7,951 nt of DNA from an uncultured Clostridium sp. (GTDB taxonomy: Bacteria; Bacillota; Clostridia; Peptostreptococcales; Peptostreptococcaceae), in the NCBI GenBank assembly GCA_900539645.1, contig UQCY01000086.1:1-7951 (forward strand), read 5' to 3'. Positions 1 to 5,667 of this stretch are shown here, in pieces. The position numbers were made by a program, and so were the translations under genes. The number at the start of each line of letters is the position of its first letter. The first letter of the stretch is position 1. The notes under the pieces are model-generated. The model had not been told where the DNA came from, made no database searches, and was given only the letters and a program-made list of their open reading frames with translations.

Positions 1-22
1 TTATGTATAGAATAGCTTTTTA

Positions 23-439
23 TTAATCTTCTTTTATTCTTATACAACCATATACTTCTCTTTCATCTTTTGAATCTGATAAATATTTTAATCCTTCATG
101 TCTTACTGTATCTATTAAAGTGTACTTTTTTATAAACTTAAGTTCTTTCGATTTTAATTTTCTAACTTTAACATCAAATTCTATAAATTGCCCTTCATAC
201 CTAAATATATATCTTCTTATCTTCTTTCCTGGTGGTATATAGTTTATTTTATATTTTATTTTTTCAGACTTATATTTTCTTACTTTTTTACTTTTCACAT
301 CCGCTTCATCATCTCCAAATTTCCAAAATGTTCTTTTTAAATCTATATATAATATAAGATTAACATTGGTAGCAGGGAAATTCCCTTTATTTTCTATTTC
401 TATACAAGAGTATTTATCTTTCATATTTTCATCTTCCAT
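23..439 (-). pseudogene. C-terminal part of a frameshifted hypothetical membrane protein
   Basis: This 138-aa reading frame is basic and soluble-looking. Near its start it carries IEIENKGNFPATNVNL, a pattern common in poorly characterised membrane-anchored bacterial proteins with an extracytoplasmic beta-rich domain (compare 'I.N.GN.PA.NV'). Its apparent ATG at 439 overlaps the end of the preceding frame, no Shine-Dalgarno sequence precedes it (only an AT repeat), and an in-frame TGA lies just upstream. I therefore read it as the distal part of the gene that starts at 699, shifted out of frame by the AT dinucleotide run at 438-449. Removing 2 nt there joins both parts into one 224-aa frame ending at the TAA at 23-25. 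Alternatives are translational coupling of two real proteins, programmed frameshifting, or a sequencing error. Function unknown. Confidence 0.6.
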
Positions 440-699
440 ATATATATATCATCATTGTATCTCCTATAAGGAAAACCATCACCTCTTTTATCATGTTCAA
501 ATCTAAATCTATTTTTTAAAAAAAATTCATCCTCAATTCTGATAATATTTTCATCTACCAATTTATGTTCTATTACTAACCTTGGATTATTTTCTTTTTT
601 TTGTAATCTGTATACAAGAATTGATATCCATAAAGTTAGTATTGTACTTGAAATTTCTATAAAATTCTTTATTACTTCCAAATTTTTTATATTACTCAT
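421..699 (-). CDS. N-terminal part of a frameshifted hypothetical protein with one TM segment
   Basis: This 92-aa frame starts MSNIKNLEVIKNF. A probable membrane helix covers about residues 13-30 (ISSTILTLWISILVY), followed by a basic stretch (RLQKKENN) and a charged domain. That fits an anchor with the basic end on one side and a soluble domain after it. I chose the ATG at 699 because GGAGAGG lies immediately upstream. An upstream in-frame ATG at 777 would put the start inside secA and the first codons across the secA terminator. The frame ends at TGA 421-423, just after the AT repeat, while the continuation of the domain lies in the overlapping frame 23-439. The gene follows secA but is separated from it by a terminator, so it probably has its own promoter, which I could not pin down. 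I do not recognise a function. Confidence 0.6.
   Translation of the reverse strand: MSNIKNLEVIKNFIEISSTILTLWISILVYRLQKKENNPRLVIEHKLVDENIIRIEDEFFLKNRFRFEHDKRGDGFPYRRYNDDIYIWKMKI
438..449. repeat. (AT)6 dinucleotide repeat at the frameshift point
   Basis: Six uninterrupted AT units lie exactly where the reading frame passes from the N-terminal part (stop at 421) to the C-terminal part (start at 439). Five units would put both parts in one frame, and so would eight. Six units is short for a phase-variable tract, so decay or a sequencing error is as plausible as reversible slippage. Confidence 0.8.
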
Positions 700-719
700 C
701 CTCTCCAAATTTAATATGT

Positions 720-750
720 AAAAAGGTTGCTGCAAAAGCAACAACCTTTT
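720..750 (-). terminator. Rho-independent terminator of secA
   Basis: Two 13-nt arms, 721-733 and 738-750, enclose a 4-nt loop. Read on the minus strand the stem is AAAAGGTTGTTGC paired with GCAGCAACCTTTT, with one G-U wobble and a TTTT loop, followed by a short U tract. It starts 7 nt after the secA stop codon. This is a standard intrinsic terminator and argues that the next gene is a separate transcription unit. Confidence 0.88.
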
Positions 751-757
751 AATAATC

Positions 758-3328
758 TTATTCTTCTTCAGTTTCATTTAATTTCCATTCACCATTTTCA
801 TCCTGTTCTGCATCTATACCAAGTTCCTCAAGTACCTTAGCATATTCTTCATCACTTAGCGAATTAAGATACTCAGCAAGTGCCTCTACCTGAGCTTCAT
901 CTGGTTCAACAACCTGAGTATATTCCTCAGCACTAACTGTTTCTATGTTATCCATATCTATCTCTTTCTGACCTAGAGCTTCTCTAGCAAAACCAAATAA
1001 ATATTTTAAAGTATCTCTTCTAATATTCATATTCATTTCGTCGTACATTCTACCAGCTTCAACAGTATATTCTTTAACTGGGTCTTTCTGTGCAGATGCC
1101 TGAAGTCCTATACCCTGTCTCATCTGATCCATTAAATCTATATGATATGTCCAATAGTTGTCGACAACAGTTAAAAGTGTTTCCCTTTCTTCTGCCTTTA
1201 CCATATCTTCTCCCATAAGCATCTTTTTAAGATTATAGATATTTTCAACTATTGCATAAGTCTGGTTAGCTATAGCTTCTGGAGATAAATCTGCCCAACC
1301 AGGTATTATTAGTGTATTATATGGTACGAATTCGTTGTATAAATGAGCTACATATTTTACAAAATCTCTATCTTTTCCTCTTAAATATCTTTCTGTAGCA
1401 AATCTTATTCTTTCTTTTATCATTTCCTGAATTTCTTCAGATATGTCTGCATTATCAAGTACTTTATCTCTTTCTGCATATACAACTTTTCTCTGTTCGT
1501 TGATAACGTCGTCGTATTCAAGTACCTGTTTTCTAGTCTGGAAGTTTTTACCTTCTATTGTTTTCTGTGCTTTTTCTACAGTTTTAGTAAGCTGTTTACT
1601 TTCCATACCGCCGTGTTCATCTGGAGTTATTTTTTTAGAAAGTTTTTCTATAGTTTTACCACCGTATAGTTTTATTATTTCGTCTTCTACACTGACGAAG
1701 AATCTTGATTTACCAGGATCTCCCTGACGTCCAGAACGTCCTCTAAGCTGGTTGTCTATACGTCTTGATTCGTGTCTTTCAGTACCAATTACGTAAAGTC
1801 CGCCTGCTTCTCTTACTTTCTGAGCTTCTTCTTTATCTCCGGCACCAAGTTTTATATCTGTACCTCTACCAGCCATGTTAGTTGCTATTGTTATAGCTCC
1901 TAGTTTACCAGCTTCAGATACTATGTCTGCTTCTTCTTTATCCTGTTTTGCATTAAGCACTTTGTGCTGTATGCCCTGTTTTTTAAGTAGTTCTGATAGT
2001 TCTTCAGATTTTTCAACAGATACAGTACCAACTAGTATTGGCTGTCCTGTCATATGAGCTTCTTTTATTTCTTCAACAACTGCTGCGTATTTCTGTTTTT
2101 CTGTTTTGTATATTCTGTCGTGTAAGTCTGCTCTTAGTACTGGTTTGTTTGTAGGTATCTGAACAACGTTCATGTGGTATATTGATTCAAATTCCTGTTC
2201 TTCTGTTTTAGCAGTACCCGTCATTCCTGATAGTTTTTCATATAGTCTGAAGAAGTTCTGGAATGTTACAGTAGCCATTGTTCTTGATTCACCTTTTATT
2301 TCAACGCCTTCTTTAGCTTCAACAGCTTCGTGAAGTCCATCTGTGAATCTTCTTCCCTGCATTACCCTTCCTGTAAATTCGTCGACTATTAGTATTTCGC
2401 CATCTCTTACAACGTATTCTACGTCTAAGTCCATCATTTTGTGTGCTCTAAGAGCCTGGTTTATAGCGTGGAATATTTCCATGTTTTCTATGTGAGTTAT
2501 GTTTTCTATTCCATAGAATTTTTCAGCTTTTTTGATACCAGATTCTGTGAAGGCTACTGTGTTTTCTTTTTTATCTTTTTCGTAGTCTTCTTCTTCTATT
2601 GTTTTTAAGAATGCATTAGCAACTTTATATATTTCTGTTCCTTCAGCTCCCTGACCAGCTATGATAAGTGGTGTTCTAGCTTCGTCTATTAATATAGAGT
2701 CGACCTCATCGACTATAGCAAATTTAAGTTTTTTCTGTACTTTTTCTTCATTGCTTTTAGCCATGTTGTCTCTTAAGTAGTCGAAACCAAATTCGTTGTT
2801 TGTTCCGTATATTATATCTGCTTCGTACTGAGCTTTTCTTTCTTCGTGAGTCTGATCAGCTATTATAACCCCTGTTGTTAGTCCTAAGAAGTTGTATACC
2901 TGTCCCATTTCTTCAAGGTCACGCTGTGCAAGGTAGTCGTTGACAGTTACAACGTGTACCCCTTCTCCAGTTAGACCATTCAGGTAAACTGGTGCTACGG
3001 CAACTAGTGTTTTACCTTCCCCAGTTTTCATTTCAGCTATTTTTCCCTGGTGAAGTACTATCCCACCTATTAGCTGCACTCTGTACTGTCTCATTCCAAG
3101 TACTCTCCAAGAAGCCTCTCTTGCTACAGCAAATGCTTCTACTAATATGTCGTCTAGTGTTTCTCCGTTTGCTAGTCTTTCTTTAAATATGTTTGTCATA
3201 TTTTTTAATTCATCGTCGCTCATTGCTTTGAATCTTTCTTCTTGAGCATCTATTTTATCTACTATTGCGTTAATCTTTTTTATTTCTGCTTCGTCTGATT
3301 TGCTAAGTATTCTGTCTAATATTGACAT
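758..3328 (-). CDS. secA: Preprotein translocase ATPase SecA
   Basis: SecA is the cytoplasmic motor that pushes unfolded preproteins through SecYEG using ATP. This 856-aa protein has the family order: Walker A MKTGEGKT at about residues 100-107, the DEAD-type motif VDEVD at 206-210 followed by ILIDEARTPLII, the preprotein-binding region, then the second motor domain with TNMAGRGTDIKLG and QLRGRSGRQGDPG. The helical scaffold and wing follow (HIDLMDQMRQGIGLQ). The start is supported by AAAAGGGGG 8 nt upstream. The C-terminus is odd: after the scaffold there is an acidic tail of ~60 residues ending NETEEE, with none of the cysteines of the usual SecA zinc-binding tail. The full set of domains favours the housekeeping SecA1. 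Because Clostridioides difficile carries secA2 beside CWB2 wall-protein genes, SecA2 cannot be excluded from this window. The gene has its own promoter and terminator. Confidence 0.97.
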   Translation of the reverse strand: MSILDRILSKSDEAEIKKINAIVDKIDAQEERFKAMSDDELKNMTNIFKERLANGETLDDILVEAFAVAREASWRVLGMRQYRVQLIGGIVLHQGKIAEMKTGEGKTLVAVAPVYLNGLTGEGVHVVTVNDYLAQRDLEEMGQVYNFLGLTTGVIIADQTHEERKAQYEADIIYGTNNEFGFDYLRDNMAKSNEEKVQKKLKFAIVDEVDSILIDEARTPLIIAGQGAEGTEIYKVANAFLKTIEEEDYEKDKKENTVAFTESGIKKAEKFYGIENITHIENMEIFHAINQALRAHKMMDLDVEYVVRDGEILIVDEFTGRVMQGRRFTDGLHEAVEAKEGVEIKGESRTMATVTFQNFFRLYEKLSGMTGTAKTEEQEFESIYHMNVVQIPTNKPVLRADLHDRIYKTEKQKYAAVVEEIKEAHMTGQPILVGTVSVEKSEELSELLKKQGIQHKVLNAKQDKEEADIVSEAGKLGAITIATNMAGRGTDIKLGAGDKEEAQKVREAGGLYVIGTERHESRRIDNQLRGRSGRQGDPGKSRFFVSVEDEIIKLYGGKTIEKLSKKITPDEHGGMESKQLTKTVEKAQKTIEGKNFQTRKQVLEYDDVINEQRKVVYAERDKVLDNADISEEIQEMIKERIRFATERYLRGKDRDFVKYVAHLYNEFVPYNTLIIPGWADLSPEAIANQTYAIVENIYNLKKMLMGEDMVKAEERETLLTVVDNYWTYHIDLMDQMRQGIGLQASAQKDPVKEYTVEAGRMYDEMNMNIRRDTLKYLFGFAREALGQKEIDMDNIETVSAEEYTQVVEPDEAQVEALAEYLNSLSDEEYAKVLEELGIDAEQDENGEWKLNETEEE

Positions 3329-3361
3329 TAATATTTCCCCCTTTTGAAACGTGCTATTTTT

Positions 3362-3390
3362 ATTATATTATAATTGACCTTTTATGTATA
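3362..3390 (-). promoter_or_regulatory. Probable sigma-A promoter of secA
   Basis: On the minus strand, TATACA (3385-3390, 4 of 6 to consensus) and TATAAT (3362-3367) are separated by 17 nt, about 35 nt upstream of the secA start codon. A second overlapping TATAAT lies at 3367-3372. The upstream gene ends in a terminator, so secA needs its own promoter and this is the best candidate. Confidence 0.6.
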
Positions 3391-3414
3391 TAGCTCATTC
3401 CAAAAAAAATGCAT

Positions 3415-3477
3415 AAAAAAAGACATAACATTTTTACAGAAGTTTTATCTTCTTCAGTAAATTTGTTATGTCCTTTT
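3415..3477 (-). terminator. Long imperfect terminator hairpin after the Mor-like gene
   Basis: Arms at 3417-3442 and 3452-3477 form a 26-nt imperfect stem with a 9-nt loop. GACATAACA pairs fully with TGTTATGTC, and a second block pairs with one mismatch. On the minus strand the hairpin ends in seven T residues (3421-3415). It lies ~85 nt after the Mor-like stop codon and just before the secA promoter. The stem is longer than most intrinsic terminators but the function is the simplest reading. Confidence 0.8.
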
Positions 3478-3561
3478 GATAAATCTAGTTTTTATGTTTT
3501 GCTTTTGTTTTATCTATTTTAATTGTGTTTTGATTTGTTTCTTTGTTAGAGCTTTGATGTT

Positions 3562-4113
3562 CTAGTTTTGTTTTTTTCTTTCTTTTATCAGCTTGTTAAG
3601 TTGATATTTTCTTTCATCTGCTACGTATCTTCTAACTGTGCTTTCACTTAGTCCAAATACAGAAGTTGTTTTTTTCATATCTGAGCCATATGCTAGATAG
3701 ACGTTGTATATATACGCTCTTCTTTTTCTTTCGACTAGTTTTTCATGCTGTGGCAGATAAAGTGATGTTCCCCCATATAAAAATACTAGTTTTGCGTAGT
3801 TATTAAATCCAATTAATCTTGCTACGTCTAATCCATTAGGAGATAAGTCCTCCCTTTCGAATTTTAGTTTTTTTAAAGCTCTTCTGTGTTTTAGTTTTTC
3901 TGCTTTAAGCTTTTCTAATTCTTTTCGAGCTTCTTCATCCTCAAACTCTAACTCCTCAAAAATCCCTTCGTCATAGTTTAAATCCTCTTCAGCGAATTCC
4001 TCAAATTCTTCTACTTCCCCATCTTCTTCGATTTCGCTTTCTTCAACATCATTTTCTTTGATGCTGTTCTGGTTTTTCTGATCATTTTTGTTTTGATCAT
4101 TTTTCTTACTCAT
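3562..4113 (-). CDS. Mor-like transcriptional regulator with acidic N-terminus
   Basis: This 183-aa protein has three parts. Residues ~1-63 are polar and very acidic (a long run rich in Glu/Asp from 23 to 63). Residues 64-88 are a Lys/Arg-rich, probably helical linker. Residues ~95-172 resemble the Mor/C family of phage Mu: LDVARLIG, then GGTSLYLP, an arginine-rich helix, and a helix-turn-helix (TTSVFGLSESTVRRYV, ~149-164). Mor-family proteins bind DNA as dimers and activate transcription; targets here are unknown. AAGGGAG 10 nt upstream supports the start. It lies downstream of the DUF1659/DUF2922/YvrJ cluster but a terminator-like structured element separates them, so it may be separately controlled. 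The acidic extension is not part of the classic family and could contact a partner, mask the DNA-binding domain or mimic DNA; that is inference. No phage structural genes are visible. Confidence 0.7.
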   Translation of the reverse strand: MSKKNDQNKNDQKNQNSIKENDVEESEIEEDGEVEEFEEFAEEDLNYDEGIFEELEFEDEEARKELEKLKAEKLKHRRALKKLKFEREDLSPNGLDVARLIGFNNYAKLVFLYGGTSLYLPQHEKLVERKRRAYIYNVYLAYGSDMKKTTSVFGLSESTVRRYVADERKYQLNKLIKERKKQN

Positions 4114-4185
4114 ACTATATACACTCCCTTTACATGAATATAATTCCCCTCTATTTTTTATGTTTCTTTAAAAAATAAAGTTAAT

Positions 4186-4297
4186 AAAAAAACAACAGTT
4201 TCATAATACGAAACCCTTTTAAAATTTAATTATTTTAGTAAGAATTATTCGTAGCCTTAAACCCGGATGTTAATCCGGGCTTTTGGGAAACTGTTGT
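4186..4297 (-). promoter_or_regulatory. Structured RNA segment: attenuator-like or small RNA with terminator end
   Basis: A perfect 11-bp closing stem (4192-4202 with 4287-4297, ACAACAGTTTC with GAAACTGTTGT) spans ~84 nt. Inside, near its 5' end on the minus strand, is a 7-bp GC-rich hairpin (4262-4268 with 4273-4279, CCCGGAT/ATCCGGG, 4-nt loop). On the minus strand the 3' arm runs into seven T residues, as in an intrinsic terminator. The last five bases of that arm (4198-4202) can instead pair with 4210-4214 around a 7-nt loop, which would break the long stem. This is the layout of an attenuator or riboswitch, or of a short terminated RNA, lying between YvrJ and the Mor-like gene. I match it to no known RNA family. 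Confidence 0.5.
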
Positions 4298-4309
4298 CAC
4301 ATATACTAT

Positions 4310-4315
4310 ATTATA
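4310..4315 (-). promoter_or_regulatory. Possible -10 box ahead of the structured segment
   Basis: TATAAT on the minus strand would place a transcription start around 4303-4300, immediately before the 5' arm of the closing stem at 4297. No convincing -35 box lies at the normal spacing (AAGGCT at 17 nt; a TTGCAA lies 25 nt away). Low confidence in such A/T-rich DNA. Confidence 0.25.
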
Positions 4316-4401
4316 TTTTTACATATTTTTAAAGCCTTTTTTGCAAATTTTCAAAATCTTCTTAATCAATTTTGTATTTTTGACTTTTTTTATTTTTTTG
4401 C

Positions 4402-4557
4402 TTATCTTTTTTGAGCTGCACTCTCGATTATTTTCGAAAGCCCGTTGATACTTTCTGATAGTGTGTTCAGTTTATTCTCTATCCTTATCAGTAAGAATAT
4501 TGATACGGCTATAGGAAAACCGACGTTTGCTATCATGTTCCGTAATTCAACTTCCAT
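4402..4557 (-). CDS. YvrJ family small membrane protein
   Basis: This 51-aa protein begins MEVELRNMIANVGFPIAVSI and matches the YvrJ family: a short N-terminus, the signature NVGFPIAVSIFLLIRIE, then an amphipathic helix (KLNTLSESINGLSKIIESA). Residues ~9-25 should form a single membrane segment and the rest is probably a cytoplasmic or surface-lying helix. The family's biochemical role is not known; in Bacillus subtilis yvrJ is co-transcribed with oxdC under the alternative sigma factor SigO. AGGTGA lies 7 nt before the start. The gene begins 29 nt after the DUF2922 stop, so the two are surely co-transcribed. Its small size means standard length cut-offs would miss it. Confidence 0.88.
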   Translation of the reverse strand: MEVELRNMIANVGFPIAVSIFLLIRIENKLNTLSESINGLSKIIESAAQKR

Positions 4558-4586
4558 AATAATCACCTGCTTGTTGTCCGACGCGA

Positions 4587-4811
4587 TTATATTACTAAGT
4601 CGTGAACTGTTTCGTCAGTAGTTATTATTTTTGCTTCTGATGTTGCTGCTACTTCTGAATCATTTACTAAAAATATTTTTTTAGATACTACTAAGTCCAT
4701 CGCGTTTTTTATTTCCTGTTCCTGAACACCATCTTTTGGTCCGTCTAAAGATATAGTAAATGCCTTTCCGTTGGCTGTTTTAAATTTCATTGCAAGTCTT
4801 TTTCTTATCAT
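4587..4811 (-). CDS. DUF2922 family protein
   Basis: This 74-aa protein matches DUF2922: a beta-rich start (RLAMKFKTANGKAFTISLDGPKDG), an EIKNAMDLVVSKKIF helix, then AKIITTDETVHDLVI. The family is small, cytoplasmic-looking and of unknown function, and is usually encoded beside DUF1659 and YvrJ genes in Firmicutes, as here. I chose the ATG at 4811 because AAGGAGAT lies 9 nt upstream and family similarity begins there. A longer frame from 4877 only adds a lysine-rich leader translated from the A-rich spacer and would run across this ribosome binding site. There are no membrane segments or cysteines. Confidence 0.88.
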   Translation of the reverse strand: MIRKRLAMKFKTANGKAFTISLDGPKDGVQEQEIKNAMDLVVSKKIFLVNDSEVAATSEAKIITTDETVHDLVI

Positions 4812-5076
4812 AGTTTTTAAATCTCCTTTTCTTAACTTTTTATTTTTTAGTTTTGTTTTTAGTTTTTTGTTTTGCAATCTACTTTATAGATTTTTAATCT
4901 GGTAGCTTGGCTGCTCATCTGGCAGCCGCTACCTTTTTTTAGTTTGGATTGATTCAATCCATTTTGTTTTAATTTAGTCTGGTTTAGTTTGATTTTGATT
5001 TTACTTTGATTTAGTTTTGCTTTTCAGTTTAAGCTTTTGATTTAGGTTTTCGGTTTAGATTTACCTAACCCACTTC
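4812..5076 (-). other. A-rich inter-cistronic spacer with three hairpins
   Basis: This 265-nt stretch has no plausible gene. Read on the minus strand it is very A-rich and poor in U, with recurring CTAAA and ATCAAA words (for example 4976-5062), and is therefore likely unstructured. In its middle are three hairpins: 4946-4960 (GGATTG/CAATCC), the strong 4901-4933 hairpin, and 4888-4900 (AGATT/AATCT). No promoter was found in it, so DUF1659 and DUF2922 may share a transcript across it, though this is unproven. Such a long leader suggests control of translation or RNA stability of DUF2922-YvrJ. Confidence 0.55.
4901..4933. other. Strong GC-rich hairpin inside the spacer
   Basis: GGTAGC (4901-4906) pairs with GCTACC (4928-4933), and GGCTGC (4909-4914) with GCAGCC (4922-4927), with a two-base bulge and a 7-nt loop. 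Seven T residues follow on the plus strand (4934-4940), so it could stop transcription running on the plus strand, antisense to the operon. On the minus strand, the coding direction, no U tract follows, so it should not end the operon transcript and may act as an RNA stability or processing element. Confidence 0.6.
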
Positions 5077-5304
5077 CTACATACTTTCTTCTAAATCAGC
5101 TTCATCCACTTTTGCTATTACATCAGCTTTTGTTTCTAAAAGATCTGATAGTGCTTTACCTACTGCATAAACATCTTCTTTAGTTGCATCGGCTTTGACA
5201 TTTTTAATATCTTTGCGTTTGTACTTTATATCCCCTCCTGATGTTTCACCTACTGCAAATTTCAGTCTTAAAACTGATACCTTGTTTGATTCTGTAACTG
5301 CCAT
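5077..5304 (-). CDS. DUF1659 family protein
   Basis: This 75-aa protein matches DUF1659: a beta-strand start (SVLRLKFAVGE), a KYKRKDIKNVKADATKEDVYAVGKAL core with the family's 'NVKPDAT.EDLYAV' pattern, and a short C-terminal strand around VIAKVDEADLEES. The family is small, soluble and of unknown function; it typically precedes DUF2922 and YvrJ, as here. The ribosome binding site AAAGGAGGTAAC is near-perfect and suggests strong translation. It is the first certain gene of the cluster, with a candidate promoter ~60 nt upstream. The following gene is 265 nt away, an unusually long gap within such a cluster. Confidence 0.88.
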   Translation of the reverse strand: MAVTESNKVSVLRLKFAVGETSGGDIKYKRKDIKNVKADATKEDVYAVGKALSDLLETKADVIAKVDEADLEESM

Positions 5305-5331
5305 ATTAGTTACCTCCTTTAAAAAATTTAT

Positions 5332-5433
5332 TCAGGCTTCTCTCTTGCCTGTGATTAAAGTATAAAACAGCAGCATGTCACCCATCAAAAACATCCTCTC
5401 ACTTTCTATTCTCTTAGAAAAAATGCCCAGCAT
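5332..5433 (-). CDS. Possible 33-aa small protein upstream of DUF1659
   Basis: A frame from ATG 5433 to TGA 5332-5334 encodes a 33-aa peptide starting MLGIFSKRIESERMFLMGDM and containing a hydrophobic stretch MLLFYTLI. Composition looks protein-like, but the ribosome binding site is weak at the first ATG. A later ATG (codon 17) has GAGAGG at good spacing. The frame overlaps the candidate promoter at 5359-5388, so both cannot easily be the whole story. I do not recognise a family. Confidence 0.22.
   Translation of the reverse strand: MLGIFSKRIESERMFLMGDMLLFYTLITGKREA
5359..5388 (-). promoter_or_regulatory. Candidate promoter for the DUF1659/DUF2922/YvrJ cluster
   Basis: On the minus strand TTGATG (5383-5388) and TATACT (5359-5364, 5 of 6 to consensus) are 18 nt apart, giving a start near 5350. 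The resulting leader would be ~45 nt and would include a small hairpin (CAGGC/GCCTG, 5333-5351) ahead of the strong ribosome binding site. It lies downstream of a terminator, where a promoter is expected. Confidence 0.4.
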
Positions 5434-5462
5434 TTCCAACACTTACAACAAAAAAAGAAAAT

Positions 5463-5487
5463 AAAAAAAGAGGATAAAATCCCCTTT
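5463..5487 (-). terminator. Rho-independent terminator closing the non-coding stretch
   Basis: On the minus strand AAAGGGGAT pairs with ATCCTCTTT (one G-U pair) around a 3-nt loop, and the stem leads directly into a run of T residues ending at 5463. It ends transcription arriving from the GDPD gene or from the structured stretch at 5490-5800, and isolates it from the DUF1659 cluster. Confidence 0.85.
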
Positions 5488-5502
5488 CATTCAACTACTA
5501 TC

Positions 5503-5526
5503 CTTTACTAGACCCTTAATTCCATA
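5503..5526 (-). repeat. Direct repeat copy B (24 nt)
   Basis: This sequence is 23 of 24 identical to 5638-5661, 135 nt away and in the same orientation. On the minus strand both contain the core GGAATTAA-(A/G)-GGTCTAGTAAAG. The flanks differ but each copy is enclosed by complementary bases: here CCTTT at 5502-5506 and AAAGG at 5532-5536. Conserved loop plus variable stem suggests an RNA element rather than a random duplication. Confidence 0.8.
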
Positions 5527-5637
5527 TGATAAAAGGTGTGAGCTAATAATTTTAGGAAAATGTCATCTTTTGTTTGAGATAATAGCAAACCGACCTCGAC
5601 AATGCAACTCGATTGCCTAGAGATAAGTTTTGCTCTT

Positions 5638-5661
5638 CTTTACTAGACCTTTAATTCCATA
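5638..5661 (-). repeat. Direct repeat copy A (24 nt)
   Basis: This is the partner of 5503-5526, differing only at 5650 (T here, C in the other copy). It is enclosed by CTTCTT (5635-5640) and AAGAAG (5668-5673), a different stem sequence from copy B. It lies directly after the large hairpin at 5668-5799 in the direction of transcription, and shares the AAGAAGGGC arm with it. Confidence 0.8.
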
Positions 5662-5667
5662 AAAAAT

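Noticed and set aside
700..777. Longer start (ATG 777) for the hypothetical protein after secA
   Set aside because: It would begin inside the secA coding end and translate through the secA terminator; the ATG at 699 has an adjacent GGAGAGG.
1443..3186. Plus-strand frames at 1443-1727, 1875-2057 and 2992-3186
   Set aside because: They lie wholly inside secA on the opposite strand, have no ribosome binding sites and show low-complexity Ser/Leu/Phe-rich sequence.
3562..4113. Sigma-70 region 4 protein
   Set aside because: The helix-turn-helix could suggest it, but the preceding LIG...GGTSLYLP pattern and spacing fit the Mor family better.
4192..4297. Small inverted-repeat transposon (MITE)
   Set aside because: The 11-bp arms resemble terminal inverted repeats, but I see no target-site duplication, and the U tract after one arm fits a transcription terminator better.
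4812..4877. Longer, lysine-rich start for the DUF2922 protein
   Set aside because: The extra 22 residues come from the A-rich spacer and include the AAGGAGAT ribosome binding site of the ATG at 4811; no family similarity in them.
5503..5661. CRISPR array
   Set aside because: Only two repeat copies, with a 111-nt interval and stems of differing sequence; no cas genes.
5503..5661. Mini-frames MELKV and MELRV, each followed by two stop codons, inside the direct repeats
   Set aside because: No ribosome binding site precedes either ATG and the upstream frames do not match each other; conservation is better explained at the RNA or DNA level.
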